A program made the translations under genes and the position numbers. Under the pieces are notes generated by a model. The model did not search any database. It was given only the letters and a program-made list of their open reading frames with translations, and was not told the origin of the DNA. From assembly GCF_003367315.1 (NCBI RefSeq), contig NZ_CP031415.1, positions 2,354,001-2,418,000 of the forward strand: DNA of 64,000 nt. The letters run 5' to 3'. This stretch comes from Saccharospirillum mangrovi (GTDB lineage Bacteria > Pseudomonadota > Gammaproteobacteria > Pseudomonadales > Natronospirillaceae). This document shows, piece after piece, positions 1-8,622 of the stretch (positions are counted from its first letter, which is position 1; each line of letters begins with the position of its first letter).

Positions 1-401
1 TGAAGCCGTTGCTGGGCCAGGTTGATCTGTTAATCGTCAACGAAGTTGAGGCCATGGATTTAACCGGCACCGACAGCGTTGCTGACGCCGAAGCGGCGTT
101 ACAGCGCGACTACCCGGACCTGCGCATATTAATGACGCTCGGCCACGCCGGTGTGGTGTACATCCATCAAGCCGAACGCGTCAGCGTACCGGCGTTTAAA
201 GTTGAAGCGGTCGATACCACGGCCGCCGGCGACACCTTTATCGGCTATTGCCTGGCAGCGCTGGTGGCGGAGTTAGACATCGCCACAGCACTGCGCCGCG
301 CCAACGCCGCTGCGGCCCTGTGCGTAACCCGTTTGGGCGCATCGGTCGCCATTCCCGAGTCGGCCGAGGTCGACGCTTTTTTATTGCAGCAACAGGACTG
401 A
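1..401 (+). CDS. rbsK: Ribokinase, C-terminal part (truncated by window edge)
   Basis: This is the C-terminal 130 or so residues of a PfkB-family sugar kinase; the reading frame is open to the left edge, so the start lies outside the window. The PfkB signature DTTAAGDTF is intact, including the Asp that acts as catalytic base, and is followed by the usual helix-rich tail with ALRRANAAAAL. The family phosphorylates ribose to ribose 5-phosphate in the cytoplasm. It ends three bases before the nucleoside hydrolase, so the two are very likely one transcript: hydrolase releases ribose, kinase traps it. Assignment to ribokinase rather than another PfkB kinase rests on this neighbour and is likely but not proven. 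Confidence 0.82.
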   Translation, partial: KPLLGQVDLLIVNEVEAMDLTGTDSVADAEAALQRDYPDLRILMTLGHAGVVYIHQAERVSVPAFKVEAVDTTAAGDTFIGYCLAALVAELDIATALRRANAAAALCVTRLGASVAIPESAEVDAFLLQQQD

Positions 402-404
402 GCC

Positions 405-1358
405 ATGACTCAACGCATCATCATCGACACCGACCCGGGCATCGACGATGCCATGGCGATTCTGTTTGCCTTTCGTTCGCCCGAACTCAAGGTGGAAGGT
501 CTGACCAGTATTTTCGGCAACGTCAGCGCTGAGCGCGGCGCCCGCAATGCGCTGACGCTCTGTCAGTTGGCCGGCGTTTCCGTTCCGGTTGCACAGGGTG
601 CAGCCGTGCCGGTGGAGATGGCACCACGGCCGCATTCGGATTACGTGCACGGCAGCGATGGCTTCGGCAACATCGACTGGCCGCAGGCCGATGGCGACAT
701 CGATTCGCGCTCGGCAGCGCAGTTTATTGTCGATACCGTTCACGCCCACCCGAACGAAGTGACGCTGATTGCGCTCGGTCCGCTGACCAATCTGGCGCTG
801 GCGCTGGAACTCGACCCGGGCATTGCCGGCCTGGTCAAAGAAGTGGTGCTGATGGGCGGGGCGGTGCACGAAACCGGCAACGTCAGCCCGGTCGCCGAAG
901 CCAATGTTATCAACGACCCGCACGCGGCCGACCGAGTGTTTGGCGCCAACTGGCCGGTCACCATGATTGGCTTGGATGTCACCCATCAGGTGTTGCTGAA
1001 AACCGCCGTGCTGGCGCGCATCGAAGCGGCCAATCCCGAACAGGGCGGCTTTCTGAACAAAGCGGCGCAGCATTATTTCGATTTTTACCGGGGCGCTTTA
1101 GGCATCGATGGCTGTTATTTCCACGACGCTGCGACCGTGGCTTATGTGCTCGACCCCAGTCTGTTTGGTTGCCGCCACGGCCGTATTCGCGTCGCGACCG
1201 AAGGCCTGGCGTTGGGCCAGACCATGATGGCGCCGGAAGGCCGCGACTTTCCGACGCCCGGTTGGGAAAACCGGCCGCTGATCAAAATCGCCTTCGAAGT
1301 CGATGACGTACGTGTGCTCAAACTGTTCGAGCAACGCCTCAGCGGAACCGACGCCTGA
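405..1358 (+). CDS. Inosine-uridine preferring nucleoside hydrolase
   Basis: The product (317 aa) is a full-length IunH/RihA-type N-ribohydrolase that cleaves nucleosides to base and ribose. The N-terminus carries the family's calcium-binding motif DTDPGIDDA within the first 20 residues, followed by ALGPLTNLALAL near residue 127 and VLMGGAV near residue 148. The late His expected for the leaving group is in the ...DGCYFHDAATVAY region near residue 240. The ATG follows the kinase stop by three bases, and the gene overlaps the next one by one base. It belongs with the upstream ribokinase in a nucleoside salvage operon. Substrate preference (purine or pyrimidine) cannot be read from sequence. 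Confidence 0.93.
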   Translation: MTQRIIIDTDPGIDDAMAILFAFRSPELKVEGLTSIFGNVSAERGARNALTLCQLAGVSVPVAQGAAVPVEMAPRPHSDYVHGSDGFGNIDWPQADGDIDSRSAAQFIVDTVHAHPNEVTLIALGPLTNLALALELDPGIAGLVKEVVLMGGAVHETGNVSPVAEANVINDPHAADRVFGANWPVTMIGLDVTHQVLLKTAVLARIEAANPEQGGFLNKAAQHYFDFYRGALGIDGCYFHDAATVAYVLDPSLFGCRHGRIRVATEGLALGQTMMAPEGRDFPTPGWENRPLIKIAFEVDDVRVLKLFEQRLSGTDA

Positions 1359-2080
1359 TGTTCGATCTGGTTTGGTGGCTCGCCGCAACGGCGCTCGCTG
1401 CTGGCTGTCTGATTCAGACCGCGCTCGGTTTCGGCATGGCGGTGCTGGCCGCGCCGATCATCGTGGTGTTACGCCCGGAATGGGTGCCGGTGGTGTTGAC
1501 GGTCACTGCGCTGGTGCTGTCGGTGATGAACGTCTGGCATCTGCGCCGCGACATTCAACTGCGCGTCATGCTCGCGCCCTTTATTACCCGCATTCCCGGC
1601 ACGTTGTTGGGCGCCTGGATTCTGGTGCATTTGCCGGTGCAGGCGTTGCAGATTCTGGTCGCGGCAGCGGTGTTGCTGGCGGTTCTGGTCAGCGCTTTGG
1701 GCCGTGCTTTTGAAGCGACCCCGGCCCGGCTCGGTTGGGCCGGTTTTATCTCCGGCATCATGGGCACCACCACCTCGATTGGCGGCCCGCCGATGGCGCT
1801 GGTGATGCAACACGGCCAGGCGCGCACCACCCGCGCCAACCTGGCGCTGTATTTCGGTTACAGCTGCGTGCTGTCGCTGCTCAGTTATCAGTTTGCTGGC
1901 TTGTTGTCGCCACGGCTGTGGCTGGAAAGCCTGTCGTTTGTGCCCGCCGCCCTGCTCGGTTTTGCGCTCGGGCGTTTGTGCCAGAACTGGGTCGATAACC
2001 GTTTCCGGCCGCTGTTGCTGATTCTGTGTTCGGTGTCGGCTGGTCTGGCGCTCAGCGGCGCGCTCTTCGCCCACGGCTGA
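1358..2080 (+). CDS. TauE/SafE family membrane permease
   Basis: The 240-aa product is a multi-spanning membrane protein of the TauE/SafE (sulfite exporter) family. It shows the two-repeat layout typical of the family, with GCLIQTALGFGMAVLAAPI near residue 20 and the matching repeat GFISGIMGTTTSIGGPPMA near residue 130. Its start codon overlaps the stop of the nucleoside hydrolase (TGATG), so it is translationally coupled to the salvage operon. Members move small organic anions or sulfur compounds, but the substrate here is unknown; linkage to ribose/nucleoside enzymes suggests a related metabolite, which is inference only. Confidence 0.88.
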   Translation: MFDLVWWLAATALAAGCLIQTALGFGMAVLAAPIIVVLRPEWVPVVLTVTALVLSVMNVWHLRRDIQLRVMLAPFITRIPGTLLGAWILVHLPVQALQILVAAAVLLAVLVSALGRAFEATPARLGWAGFISGIMGTTTSIGGPPMALVMQHGQARTTRANLALYFGYSCVLSLLSYQFAGLLSPRLWLESLSFVPAALLGFALGRLCQNWVDNRFRPLLLILCSVSAGLALSGALFAHG

Positions 2081-2159
2081 ACCCAATGTAAGCCGTAAGA
2101 CAGTGGTCAAATCGCTGTGCTAAGGTGGGCGCGTCGCGCTCGCCGGCGGAGGAAATCGC

Positions 2160-2987
2160 ATGAACAACCCTAAGCAAAGTCTGGTCTGGATGGGCCTGTA
2201 TCTGGCCATTGTTCTGGGCGTTTGCGCGCTGATTTACGCGCCGCTGTCGCGCGCCTTTATGGCGAATTGGGTGTTCAACGGTTTGATTCTGGCGGTGCTG
2301 TTGGCGGGCATCGCCATGAGTTATCGCCAGGTGATTCGGCTGCTGCCGGAAATGCAGTGGGTGGCAAGGTTTCGGACCGGTCGCGGCAATGCCTTTGGCA
2401 ACGTGACACCGAAATTGCTGATGCCGCTGGCGCGCCAGCTGGGCGACGATCTGCAACACGAACGTGTCACATTGACCGCCATGTCGTTGACCACGCTGCT
2501 CGACGGCATTCGTTCCCGACTCGATGAAGCGCGCGAGCTGTCGCGCTATATGATCGGCCTGCTGGTGTTCCTCGGTCTGCTCGGCACCTTCTGGGGGTTG
2601 CTTGGCACCATCGACGCCATCGGCCGCGTCATCCTCGATCTGAACCTGGGCGACCGCCCGTTCAACGAGGTTTTCCGCGATCTGCAAGCCGGTTTACTGG
2701 AACCGCTCAATGGCATGGGCACCGCGTTCAGCTCATCGCTGTTTGGCCTGGGCGGCTCCCTGGTGCTGGGCTTTCTCGACATCCAGGCCGGCCACGCCCA
2801 GAACCGTTTCTTCAACAGCCTGGAAGAATGGTTGATCGGCCTGACGCAGTTGGTCGAGATCAACACCGATGGCACCGAAATTCTCACCGACGCACTGACG
2901 CCCGAAGAACTGGCCGAACAGATTCGCCGACTGGACGCGGAAAACCGGCAATTAAAACGCCAGCTCGGTTTCGTTGACGAGCCCTGA
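2160..2987 (+). CDS. MotA/TolQ/ExbB-type proton channel protein
   Basis: The product (275 aa) has two N-terminal membrane segments (about residues 10-30 and 38-58), a cytoplasmic stretch, then two more (LLVFLGLLGTFWGLLGTI near 137-155 and a Gly/Leu-rich segment near 190). The GLLGTFWGLLGT and FSSSLFGLGGSLVLG motifs are those of the MotA_ExbB family, which conducts ions across the inner membrane to power an outer partner. The C-terminus is a short charged coil. A GGAGG ribosome site precedes the ATG. The following gene encodes an OmpA/MotB-type protein, so together they look like a stator-like pair. It lacks the long cytoplasmic tail of ZorA and does not sit with flagellar or tol genes; the driven process is unknown. 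Confidence 0.82.
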   Translation: MNNPKQSLVWMGLYLAIVLGVCALIYAPLSRAFMANWVFNGLILAVLLAGIAMSYRQVIRLLPEMQWVARFRTGRGNAFGNVTPKLLMPLARQLGDDLQHERVTLTAMSLTTLLDGIRSRLDEARELSRYMIGLLVFLGLLGTFWGLLGTIDAIGRVILDLNLGDRPFNEVFRDLQAGLLEPLNGMGTAFSSSLFGLGGSLVLGFLDIQAGHAQNRFFNSLEEWLIGLTQLVEINTDGTEILTDALTPEELAEQIRRLDAENRQLKRQLGFVDEP

Positions 2988-3003
2988 GCCTGGAGCCTGA
3001 TTG

Positions 3004-4089
3004 ATGGCCAGCCGCCGCCGACCCACCACCGCACTGAACATCTGGCCGGGCTTTGTCGATGCCCTGTCGGCGCTGCTGCTGTTGCTGGTGTTTGTGGTGA
3101 TGATCTTCACGCTGGCGCAGGTGTTTCTGGCGCAGACGCTCGCCAACCGCGACACCCAGCTCGACAGCCTCAGCGCGCAACTCGCCGATATCGCCGCCGC
3201 TTTGCGATTGGAACAAACCAGCAACGAGGACCTGCGTTCAGCGCTGCAAGACAGCCAGGACCGCGGCTCCGAACTGATCGAGGCGCTGGACGCCTTGCAG
3301 GCACAAAGCGACGCCGACCAAGCGCGATTGGCCGCCGAACGCGCCAACAATGCCGACTTGGAAGCTCAGCTATCGCAACGCAACGAGCGGCTGGATGAAC
3401 TTGGTGCCCGTCTGGATGCCAGCCGCCAATCGCTCGATGAAGAACGTACGCTGTCGGCCAGCGCTCGCGCCGAAGTGGAACGGCTCAGCGCCGCCATCGC
3501 CCAATTAAGAACGCAGTTGGACACCATCAGTGCCGCGCTGGCGCGTGAAGAAGCGCTGCGTGCCGAACGCGAAACGGAACTGGCGGATTTGGGTGAGCGG
3601 CTGAACATCGTGCTGGCCGAACGGGTCAACGAACTCGAACAATACCGCTCCGAATTCTTTGGTCGCTTACGCCAGGTGTTGGTCGATAACCCGGACATCC
3701 GCATCGAAGGCGACCGCTTTGTCTTACCGTCGGAACTCTTTTTCGATTCGGCGTCGGCAACACTGGGCGATTCGGGCCGGGTGGAACTGACCAAGGTCGC
3801 CGCGACCTTGACCGACATCACCGCTGAAATGCCCGACGATCTGAACTGGATTTTACGCATCGACGGCCACACCGATGCCCGCCCGATCAGCACCGAGCGT
3901 TTTCCATCCAACTGGGAGTTATCGACCGCCCGGGCGGTGTCGGTAGTGCGTTTCCTGGCTGACCAAGGCATTCCACCGGAGCGGCTGGCGGCCACCGGCT
4001 TCGGCGAACACCACCCGCTCGACCCGGCCAATACCGAAGCCGCCTTCCAGCGCAACCGCCGTATTGAGATCAAACTCACCGAACGCTGA
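3004..4089 (+). CDS. OmpA/MotB-like peptidoglycan-binding protein with coiled coil
   Basis: The protein (361 aa from ATG at 3004; a TTG one codon earlier is less likely) has a single N-terminal membrane anchor (about residues 15-40), a long Ala/Glu/Arg/Leu-rich coiled coil (about 45-210) and a C-terminal OmpA-like domain. The OmpA signature is visible as LRIDGHTDARPI near residue 290, followed by NWELSTARAVSVVRFL and the RRIEIKL ending. This is the layout of MotB and of stator partners that anchor to murein. It lies 16 bases after the MotA/TolQ-like gene and is surely co-transcribed with it. The coiled coil is long compared with MotB, which suggests it spans much of the periplasm. Confidence 0.85.
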   Translation: MASRRRPTTALNIWPGFVDALSALLLLLVFVVMIFTLAQVFLAQTLANRDTQLDSLSAQLADIAAALRLEQTSNEDLRSALQDSQDRGSELIEALDALQAQSDADQARLAAERANNADLEAQLSQRNERLDELGARLDASRQSLDEERTLSASARAEVERLSAAIAQLRTQLDTISAALAREEALRAERETELADLGERLNIVLAERVNELEQYRSEFFGRLRQVLVDNPDIRIEGDRFVLPSELFFDSASATLGDSGRVELTKVAATLTDITAEMPDDLNWILRIDGHTDARPISTERFPSNWELSTARAVSVVRFLADQGIPPERLAATGFGEHHPLDPANTEAAFQRNRRIEIKLTER

Positions 4090-4163
4090 GCGGCGGTTTG
4101 AGAGTTTGTCTCATTGCGCGCCTTCTTTTACCATGGCGGCCCTTTTTTTGACCGACGCACACC

Positions 4164-5066
4164 ATGATCCGAGCCTTTTTAAGTAATCTTCACGGTGCCC
4201 TGGCGGCCATTACCCTGGTGGTCTACACCCTGACCCTGGGCGTCTTCCTTTATCTGTTCATCATCCTGCGCGCCGTGCTGCGGTTCCCTGCCGCTCGCAA
4301 GCGATTCCACAGCGCCATCACCGAGGTGGCGGAGGTGTGGATGGGCGGCATTCTGTGGTGGATGAAAACCCTGCACCGCACTCGCTGGGACATCGGCGAC
4401 CTGGGTAAGCTCAACCCCAAAGGCTGGTATCTGATCACCGCCAACCATCAATCCTGGGCCGACATCTTTGTGCTGTTCAAGATGTACCACCGCAAGATTC
4501 CGCTGCTGAAATTCTTCATCAAGAAAGCCTTGATGCGCGTTCCCGTCGCCGGCCAGGCCTGGTGGGCGCTGGACTTCCCGTTTATGCAGCGCCATTCCAA
4601 GGCGTATCTGGAGAGACATCCGGAGAAGGCCGGGCAAGATCTGGAAGCCACCAAAAAGGCGTGCGAACGGTTTTCCAAAGTGCCGACCAGCGTAATGAAC
4701 TTCCTCGAAGGCACCCGCTTTGACCAGGCCAAACACGACGAACAGCAGTCACCCTATCGGCATTTGCTCAAGCCGAAGGCGGGCGGTCTGGCGTTCACCA
4801 TCGCCGCTTTGGGCAACAAATTCAGCGCCCTGACCAACGTCACCATCGCCTACCCGGCCGGTGCACCGTCGTTCTGGGATTTGATGTGCGGCCGTATGCG
4901 CGAAGTCATCGTCAAGGTCGAAGAACTGCCGATTCCGCCCCACTTCACCAGCGGCGACTACCAGAACGACGCCAGCTTCCGCGAAGAATTCCAGGCCTGG
5001 GTGACTCAGTTGTGGGAACGCAAAGATCGCCTGCTGGATGAAATGCTGCCGAGCCAGGGCAAGTAA
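4164..5066 (+). CDS. yihG: YihG-family 1-acyl-glycerol-3-phosphate-type acyltransferase
   Basis: This 300-aa protein is an LPLAT acyltransferase with an N-terminal membrane segment (about residues 10-38). The NHX4D catalytic motif appears as NHQSWAD near residue 94 and the substrate motif as FLEGTRF near residue 180; the intervening FPFMQRHSKAYL stretch is typical of the YihG branch. The family transfers acyl chains in inner-membrane phospholipid synthesis. No clear ribosome site precedes the ATG. Its 3' end overlaps the convergent kinase-like gene by 61 bases, an unusually long tail-to-tail overlap. Confidence 0.85.
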   Translation: MIRAFLSNLHGALAAITLVVYTLTLGVFLYLFIILRAVLRFPAARKRFHSAITEVAEVWMGGILWWMKTLHRTRWDIGDLGKLNPKGWYLITANHQSWADIFVLFKMYHRKIPLLKFFIKKALMRVPVAGQAWWALDFPFMQRHSKAYLERHPEKAGQDLEATKKACERFSKVPTSVMNFLEGTRFDQAKHDEQQSPYRHLLKPKAGGLAFTIAALGNKFSALTNVTIAYPAGAPSFWDLMCGRMREVIVKVEELPIPPHFTSGDYQNDASFREEFQAWVTQLWERKDRLLDEMLPSQGK

Positions 5067-5818
5067 TGTTCGTTAAACCACGACTGGTAGCGAACCACTT
5101 CGGCGTTCTGCCGGTCGTGCAGAATGTTCACCACTTCCATGGCAACCAGCGCCATGGTTTGCATCACCTGGCGCACCAGGCTGCCTTCTGACCAAGGGCA
5201 GCCGGGCCAGGCTGAGCGATACAACCTGACGTAATTTCCTACCACCGCCTCGTTCGCCAACCCCGGAATCAAGGGTGCCAAATCGATGGCAGGCGTTGCC
5301 TGAGCCAACCGCTCCCAATCGAATAACACCGCCTCGCCACTGGCGCGTCGCCCCCAATTGCCGTGGTTGGTATCGCCGGATACCAGACATTGTGGTTCCA
5401 GCAACACATCGACTTCGTCGTACCAGGGTTTTAGTCGTTGCCTTATGGAGCCGCGTTGCTCCTTGGGAAAATGCTGCAACGCCCGCTCGCCTTCGGCTGG
5501 CGTCCAGGGAAAAGTAAACAGTTGCTGTGAGTCCACGCGAATGGTGTTTTGATGCAGGCGCGCTAAGGGTTCGAGCAAGTCTCGACTGAGTGTTTCCCGC
5601 GCGCCAATGGGATGTGGAATGTATTCAAACAACGCACCTTCGCCTCGCCATGCCGCAACCTCGGGTGTCGGCGGCCCCTGATATTGCGGGTGATTTGCCA
5701 GGTAACGATAAAAATAGGTTTCGGTGCGGTTTAACGGGGTTTTATGGATAACGGTCCGGCCCTGGACGTTCAGCCGTTTGACACGCGCCACGCCCATCGC
5801 TGCCAGATCGTCCGACAT
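5006..5818 (-). CDS. Aminoglycoside-phosphotransferase-fold kinase of unknown substrate
   Basis: The 270-aa product has an APH/choline-kinase fold. The catalytic loop reads SGDTNHGNW (near residue 148), a variant of HGDxHxxN with Ser in the first position but catalytic Asp and Asn kept, and the metal site follows as LFDWE. A candidate ATP-binding Lys sits near residue 25 (VIHKT). It starts 10 bases after moaE with an AAGG ribosome site, so it is the probable last gene of the molybdopterin operon. Family members phosphorylate small alcohols or drugs; there is no sign of which one here. The 3' end overlaps yihG on the other strand. Confidence 0.75.
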   Translation of the reverse strand: MSDDLAAMGVARVKRLNVQGRTVIHKTPLNRTETYFYRYLANHPQYQGPPTPEVAAWRGEGALFEYIPHPIGARETLSRDLLEPLARLHQNTIRVDSQQLFTFPWTPAEGERALQHFPKEQRGSIRQRLKPWYDEVDVLLEPQCLVSGDTNHGNWGRRASGEAVLFDWERLAQATPAIDLAPLIPGLANEAVVGNYVRLYRSAWPGCPWSEGSLVRQVMQTMALVAMEVVNILHDRQNAEVVRYQSWFNEHYLPWLGSISSSRRSLRSHN

Positions 5819-5828
5819 CGGTACTGCC

Positions 5829-6302
5829 TTAATCGTCCTGCCAGCGCGCCAGCCGTTGCTGATCGCTGTCGCGCGATTCCACCCAGTGGCTGCCTTTCGG
5901 GCCTTTTTCTTTCTTCCAGAAAGTCGCTTCGGTTTTCAGGTGGTCCATGATGAACGACGCGCCGTCGAACGCGGCCTGGCGGTGTGGGCTGGATACGCCG
6001 ACAAAAACGATGTCATCGGCCGGGTACAAATCGCCATAGCGATGCACGACCCGAATTCGACTGAGCGGCCAACGTTGGGCGGCGCGCTGCGCGATGCTGG
6101 CCAGAGTCTTTTCGGTCATGCCCGGATAATGTTCCAGGTGCAGGCTGGTAACGGCTTCATCGTTGTTCATATCCCGCACCCGGCCGACGAAAAACACCAC
6201 GGCGCCATCGTTGCGATTGCCGGCACACAGGGCGTCGTATTCCTGCTGGATATTGAAGGCTTCGGCTTGTACGCGAATCACACGCATGGTTTCGTTAGCC
6301 AC
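5829..6302 (-). CDS. moaE: Molybdopterin synthase catalytic (large) subunit MoaE
   Basis: MoaE, with MoaD, converts cyclic pyranopterin monophosphate to molybdopterin by adding two sulfurs. The 157-aa product has the typical segments DGAVVFFVGRVRD (near residue 31), LEHYPGMTEK, RIRVVHRYGDLYPADDIVFVGVSS, and the C-terminal KTEATFWKKE stretch that carries the active-site lysines. The GTG start used here lies inside the last codons of moaD, giving an 8-base overlap; an ATG five codons later is an alternative. Gene order moaA-B-C-D-E places it fourth after moaA, the standard arrangement. Confidence 0.93.
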   Translation of the reverse strand: MANETMRVIRVQAEAFNIQQEYDALCAGNRNDGAVVFFVGRVRDMNNDEAVTSLHLEHYPGMTEKTLASIAQRAAQRWPLSRIRVVHRYGDLYPADDIVFVGVSSPHRQAAFDGASFIMDHLKTEATFWKKEKGPKGSHWVESRDSDQQRLARWQDD

Positions 6303-6546
6303 CGGTCACCGGCGGAAAGAGCGCCACCTGATCGCCGGGTTTGAGGTCGATGTTGCCGTTGACCACTTCTTCGTTGACCGCTCGGGTCAAGGGTTGCTGC
6401 AAGGCATCACTCCACTGTGGGTGCTGGGTTTGCAGCCAGTTCATCAGCTTGTCGAGGTTGGGAGCCTGATCCGCCGGAATGGCGATTTCGGCGATGCCGA
6501 TCTGTTCGCGAAGTCGAGCAAAAAACTTTAATTGGACGGTTCTCAT
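6295..6546 (-). CDS. moaD: Molybdopterin synthase sulfur carrier subunit MoaD
   Basis: This 83-aa ubiquitin-like protein ends in the Gly-Gly tail (PPVTGG) that is adenylated and thiocarboxylated to donate sulfur for molybdopterin. Small size, an N-terminal VQLKFFARLREQIG strand, and position between moaC and moaE all fit MoaD. The ribosome site is weak. The stop codon lies inside the beginning of moaE, so the two synthase subunits are probably translated in a coupled way. Confidence 0.92.
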   Translation of the reverse strand: MRTVQLKFFARLREQIGIAEIAIPADQAPNLDKLMNWLQTQHPQWSDALQQPLTRAVNEEVVNGNIDLKPGDQVALFPPVTGG

Positions 6547-6609
6547 TCGGTAATTCCGGTTGCGTGAATCGAACGCACCGGCGGCCTCGCGCCCTTCCCT
6601 GGCCGACAG

Positions 6610-7083
6610 TCAGGCTTGCCAGTGCCCGCTTTTGCCACCGCGCTTTTCCAAGACTTTCAATCCTTCGATGCGCATGGCAGGGTCGATGGCCTTGACCATA
6701 TCAAAGAGCGTCAAGGCAGCGACCGAGGCGGCCGTCAGCGCCTCCATTTCCACTCCTGTCTTACCGTCGAGTTTGCACCAGCTTTCGATGCGCACCCGCC
6801 CCTGATCCGCCTGCAATGTGAGGTCCACCGCCACCTTGGTCAACATCAGGGGGTGGCACAACGGGATCAGGCTGGATGTCTGTTTCGCGCCCTGGATGCC
6901 GGCAACCCGGGCCACACCAAAGACATCCCCCTTATGATGATCGCCTGCTTCAATTCGCGCCAGCGCTTCGGCGTTCATGTAGACGTAAGTCTCAGCCCGC
7001 GCCTCGCGTGTGGTCACGGCTTTGGTGGTGACATCGACCATATTGGCGTGACCGCTTTGATCGATGTGGCTGAAGTCACTCAT
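6610..7083 (-). CDS. moaC: Cyclic pyranopterin monophosphate synthase MoaC
   Basis: MoaC acts with MoaA in the first step of molybdenum-cofactor synthesis, rearranging the GTP-derived intermediate to cyclic pyranopterin monophosphate. The 157-aa product contains the conserved [15 protein letters not shown] start, the [13 protein letters not shown] segment near residue 73 and the C-terminal [14 protein letters not shown]...KRGGKSG lysine-containing stretch. Its ATG overlaps the moaB stop by four bases. A gap of 63 bases with no feature I recognise separates it from moaD. Confidence 0.95.
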   Translation of the reverse strand: MSDFSHIDQSGHANMVDVTTKAVTTREARAETYVYMNAEALARIEAGDHHKGDVFGVARVAGIQGAKQTSSLIPLCHPLMLTKVAVDLTLQADQGRVRIESWCKLDGKTGVEMEALTAASVAALTLFDMVKAIDPAMRIEGLKVLEKRGGKSGHWQA

Positions 7084-7619
7084 GCGTGCTGACCTTCAAC
7101 ACCGGCGACGGCCTTCAAGTGGGTCACAAAGTTACAGGGTTTGTGGCTGGCATCCAACTGCTGCGCCAGAATGCCATCCCAACCGGTGCGGCAGGCGCCG
7201 GTCGAACCCGGCAGACAAACCACCAGCGTGCCATTGGCCAAACCGGCCAGGGCGCGGCTTTGCACGGTCGAGGTGCCGACATCCTGATAAGACAACTGGC
7301 GGAATAATTCGCCAAAGCCGGTGACTTCTTTATCCAGCAGCGGCGCGATGGCTTCCGGCGTGGAGTCGCGGCCGGTAAAGCCGGTGCCGCCGGTAAGAAT
7401 GACCACCTGAACATCGGCGCTGGCGATCCAGCGGGAGACGTGCATGCGCAAGGCGTAGCAGTCGTCCTTTTCAATTAACCGTTCGACAACCTTGTGCCCC
7501 GCCTCGGTAGCGCGCTCGGCCAGCAACTGGCCGGAGGTGTCATTACTGGCGTTGCGGGTGTCGGACACCGTCAGAACGGCGATGTTTAATGGCAACAATT
7601 GAGCAGCGACCTGGCTCAT
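7080..7619 (-). CDS. moaB: Molybdopterin adenylyltransferase-like MoaB
   Basis: The 179-aa product belongs to the MoaB/Mog family that adenylylates molybdopterin before metal insertion. It shows [11 protein letters not shown] near the N-terminus, the [20 protein letters not shown] motif near residue 75 and [12 protein letters not shown] near residue 135. An ATG at 7619 preceded by AGGAG with good spacing is preferred; the frame is open for a further 14 codons upstream without a ribosome site. It follows moaA by 34 bases and overlaps moaC by four. Confidence 0.93.
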   Translation of the reverse strand: MSQVAAQLLPLNIAVLTVSDTRNASNDTSGQLLAERATEAGHKVVERLIEKDDCYALRMHVSRWIASADVQVVILTGGTGFTGRDSTPEAIAPLLDKEVTGFGELFRQLSYQDVGTSTVQSRALAGLANGTLVVCLPGSTGACRTGWDGILAQQLDASHKPCNFVTHLKAVAGVEGQHA

Positions 7620-7653
7620 GAACACTCCTGGATGAATCGCTGGTTGACCAACG

Positions 7654-8622
7654 TCAACCACCGATGATGCTGAGATTAGACGTTGCGCCGCTGTCGCCCT
7701 GATGCAACAGATGCGTCGGCGCTTTGTGTTGAATCAATTCAATCAACCGGGCCTGCAGCGCTTCAGTCGCCACCTCCGGTTGCAGCCAGGGACGCAGATC
7801 GAGCCCCTGTTCAGTAAACAAACACAGGTGCAATTTGCCGGTACTGGAGACGCGCAGGCGGTTGCAACTGGAACAAAAGTCCGGGCTGTAAGGCATGATC
7901 AAACCAATGCGACCGGCGTAGTCCGGATGCCAGAATTCTTCCGCCGGGCCGGCATCGCGTGCACGTAAAATCGGCTGCCAACCGTCGTCCAACAACCGCT
8001 GCTTCACACCCTGGCCGCTCAGATGATGCTGGCGGAAAAACACCGCCTGATCGCCAGTCTGCATCACCTCGATAAAACGCAGTGTGACCGGCGTGTGCTT
8101 CAGCCATTCCAAAAAGCGTGACAGCTGGTTGTCCAATCCGCGCATCAGCAAGGCATTGACCTTGGTATTAATGCCAAGTTCCAACGCCCGGTCCAAACCC
8201 GTCAGCACTTCGGCCAATCGGTCGTGGCCGGTGATTTCATGGAACTGCTCTGCATCGAGGCTGTCGATCGACAGGTTCAATTGCTGCAAACCGGCGCGGT
8301 GCCAATAGTCGATGCGTTGCGGCAGTTTGTAGCCATTGCTGGTTACCGCCACTTGCCGAATACCAGGCGTGTTGACCGCAGTTTCGATGATGTCGGGTAG
8401 ATCGGGACGCAAGCTGGGTTCGCCGCCAGTGAGACGGACTTTTTCCGTGCCCAGGGCGGCAAAGGCGCGCAACGTCTGGCGGATTTCGGACAGATTCAAA
8501 AAGGCCGCATCCGGACGGCCTTGGTAACCGTCGGGCAGGCAATATTGGCAACGGAAGTTGCACACATCGGTGATGGACAGTCGCAAATAGTAAAAGCGAC
8601 GGCCCAGGGCGTCTTGCAGCAT
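7654..8622 (-). CDS. moaA: GTP 3',8-cyclase MoaA (radical SAM)
   Basis: MoaA starts molybdenum-cofactor synthesis by converting GTP to 3',8-cyclo-GTP. The 322-aa product has the radical-SAM cluster cysteines C21, C25 and C28 (CNFRCQYC), the LTGGEPSLRPDL motif, the second Fe-S site (CSSCNRLR ... LC) near residue 250, and the C-terminal Gly-Gly needed for activity. The ATG at 8622 follows an AAGGTGG ribosome site located at the end of the probable Moco riboswitch. It is the first gene of the moa operon. Confidence 0.95.
   Translation of the reverse strand: MLQDALGRRFYYLRLSITDVCNFRCQYCLPDGYQGRPDAAFLNLSEIRQTLRAFAALGTEKVRLTGGEPSLRPDLPDIIETAVNTPGIRQVAVTSNGYKLPQRIDYWHRAGLQQLNLSIDSLDAEQFHEITGHDRLAEVLTGLDRALELGINTKVNALLMRGLDNQLSRFLEWLKHTPVTLRFIEVMQTGDQAVFFRQHHLSGQGVKQRLLDDGWQPILRARDAGPAEEFWHPDYAGRIGLIMPYSPDFCSSCNRLRVSSTGKLHLCLFTEQGLDLRPWLQPEVATEALQARLIELIQHKAPTHLLHQGDSGATSNLSIIGG

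Noticed and set aside
381-1073. Long minus-strand frame opposite the nucleoside hydrolase (and similar frames opposite glgC, prkA, mqo and others)
   Set aside because: These are antisense shadows of genes with strong family motifs; they have Arg/His/Gln-rich composition and no ribosome sites.
2160-4089. Zorya-type antiphage defence (ZorA/ZorB)
   Set aside because: The channel protein lacks the long ZorA tail and no ZorC, ZorD or ZorE gene follows.
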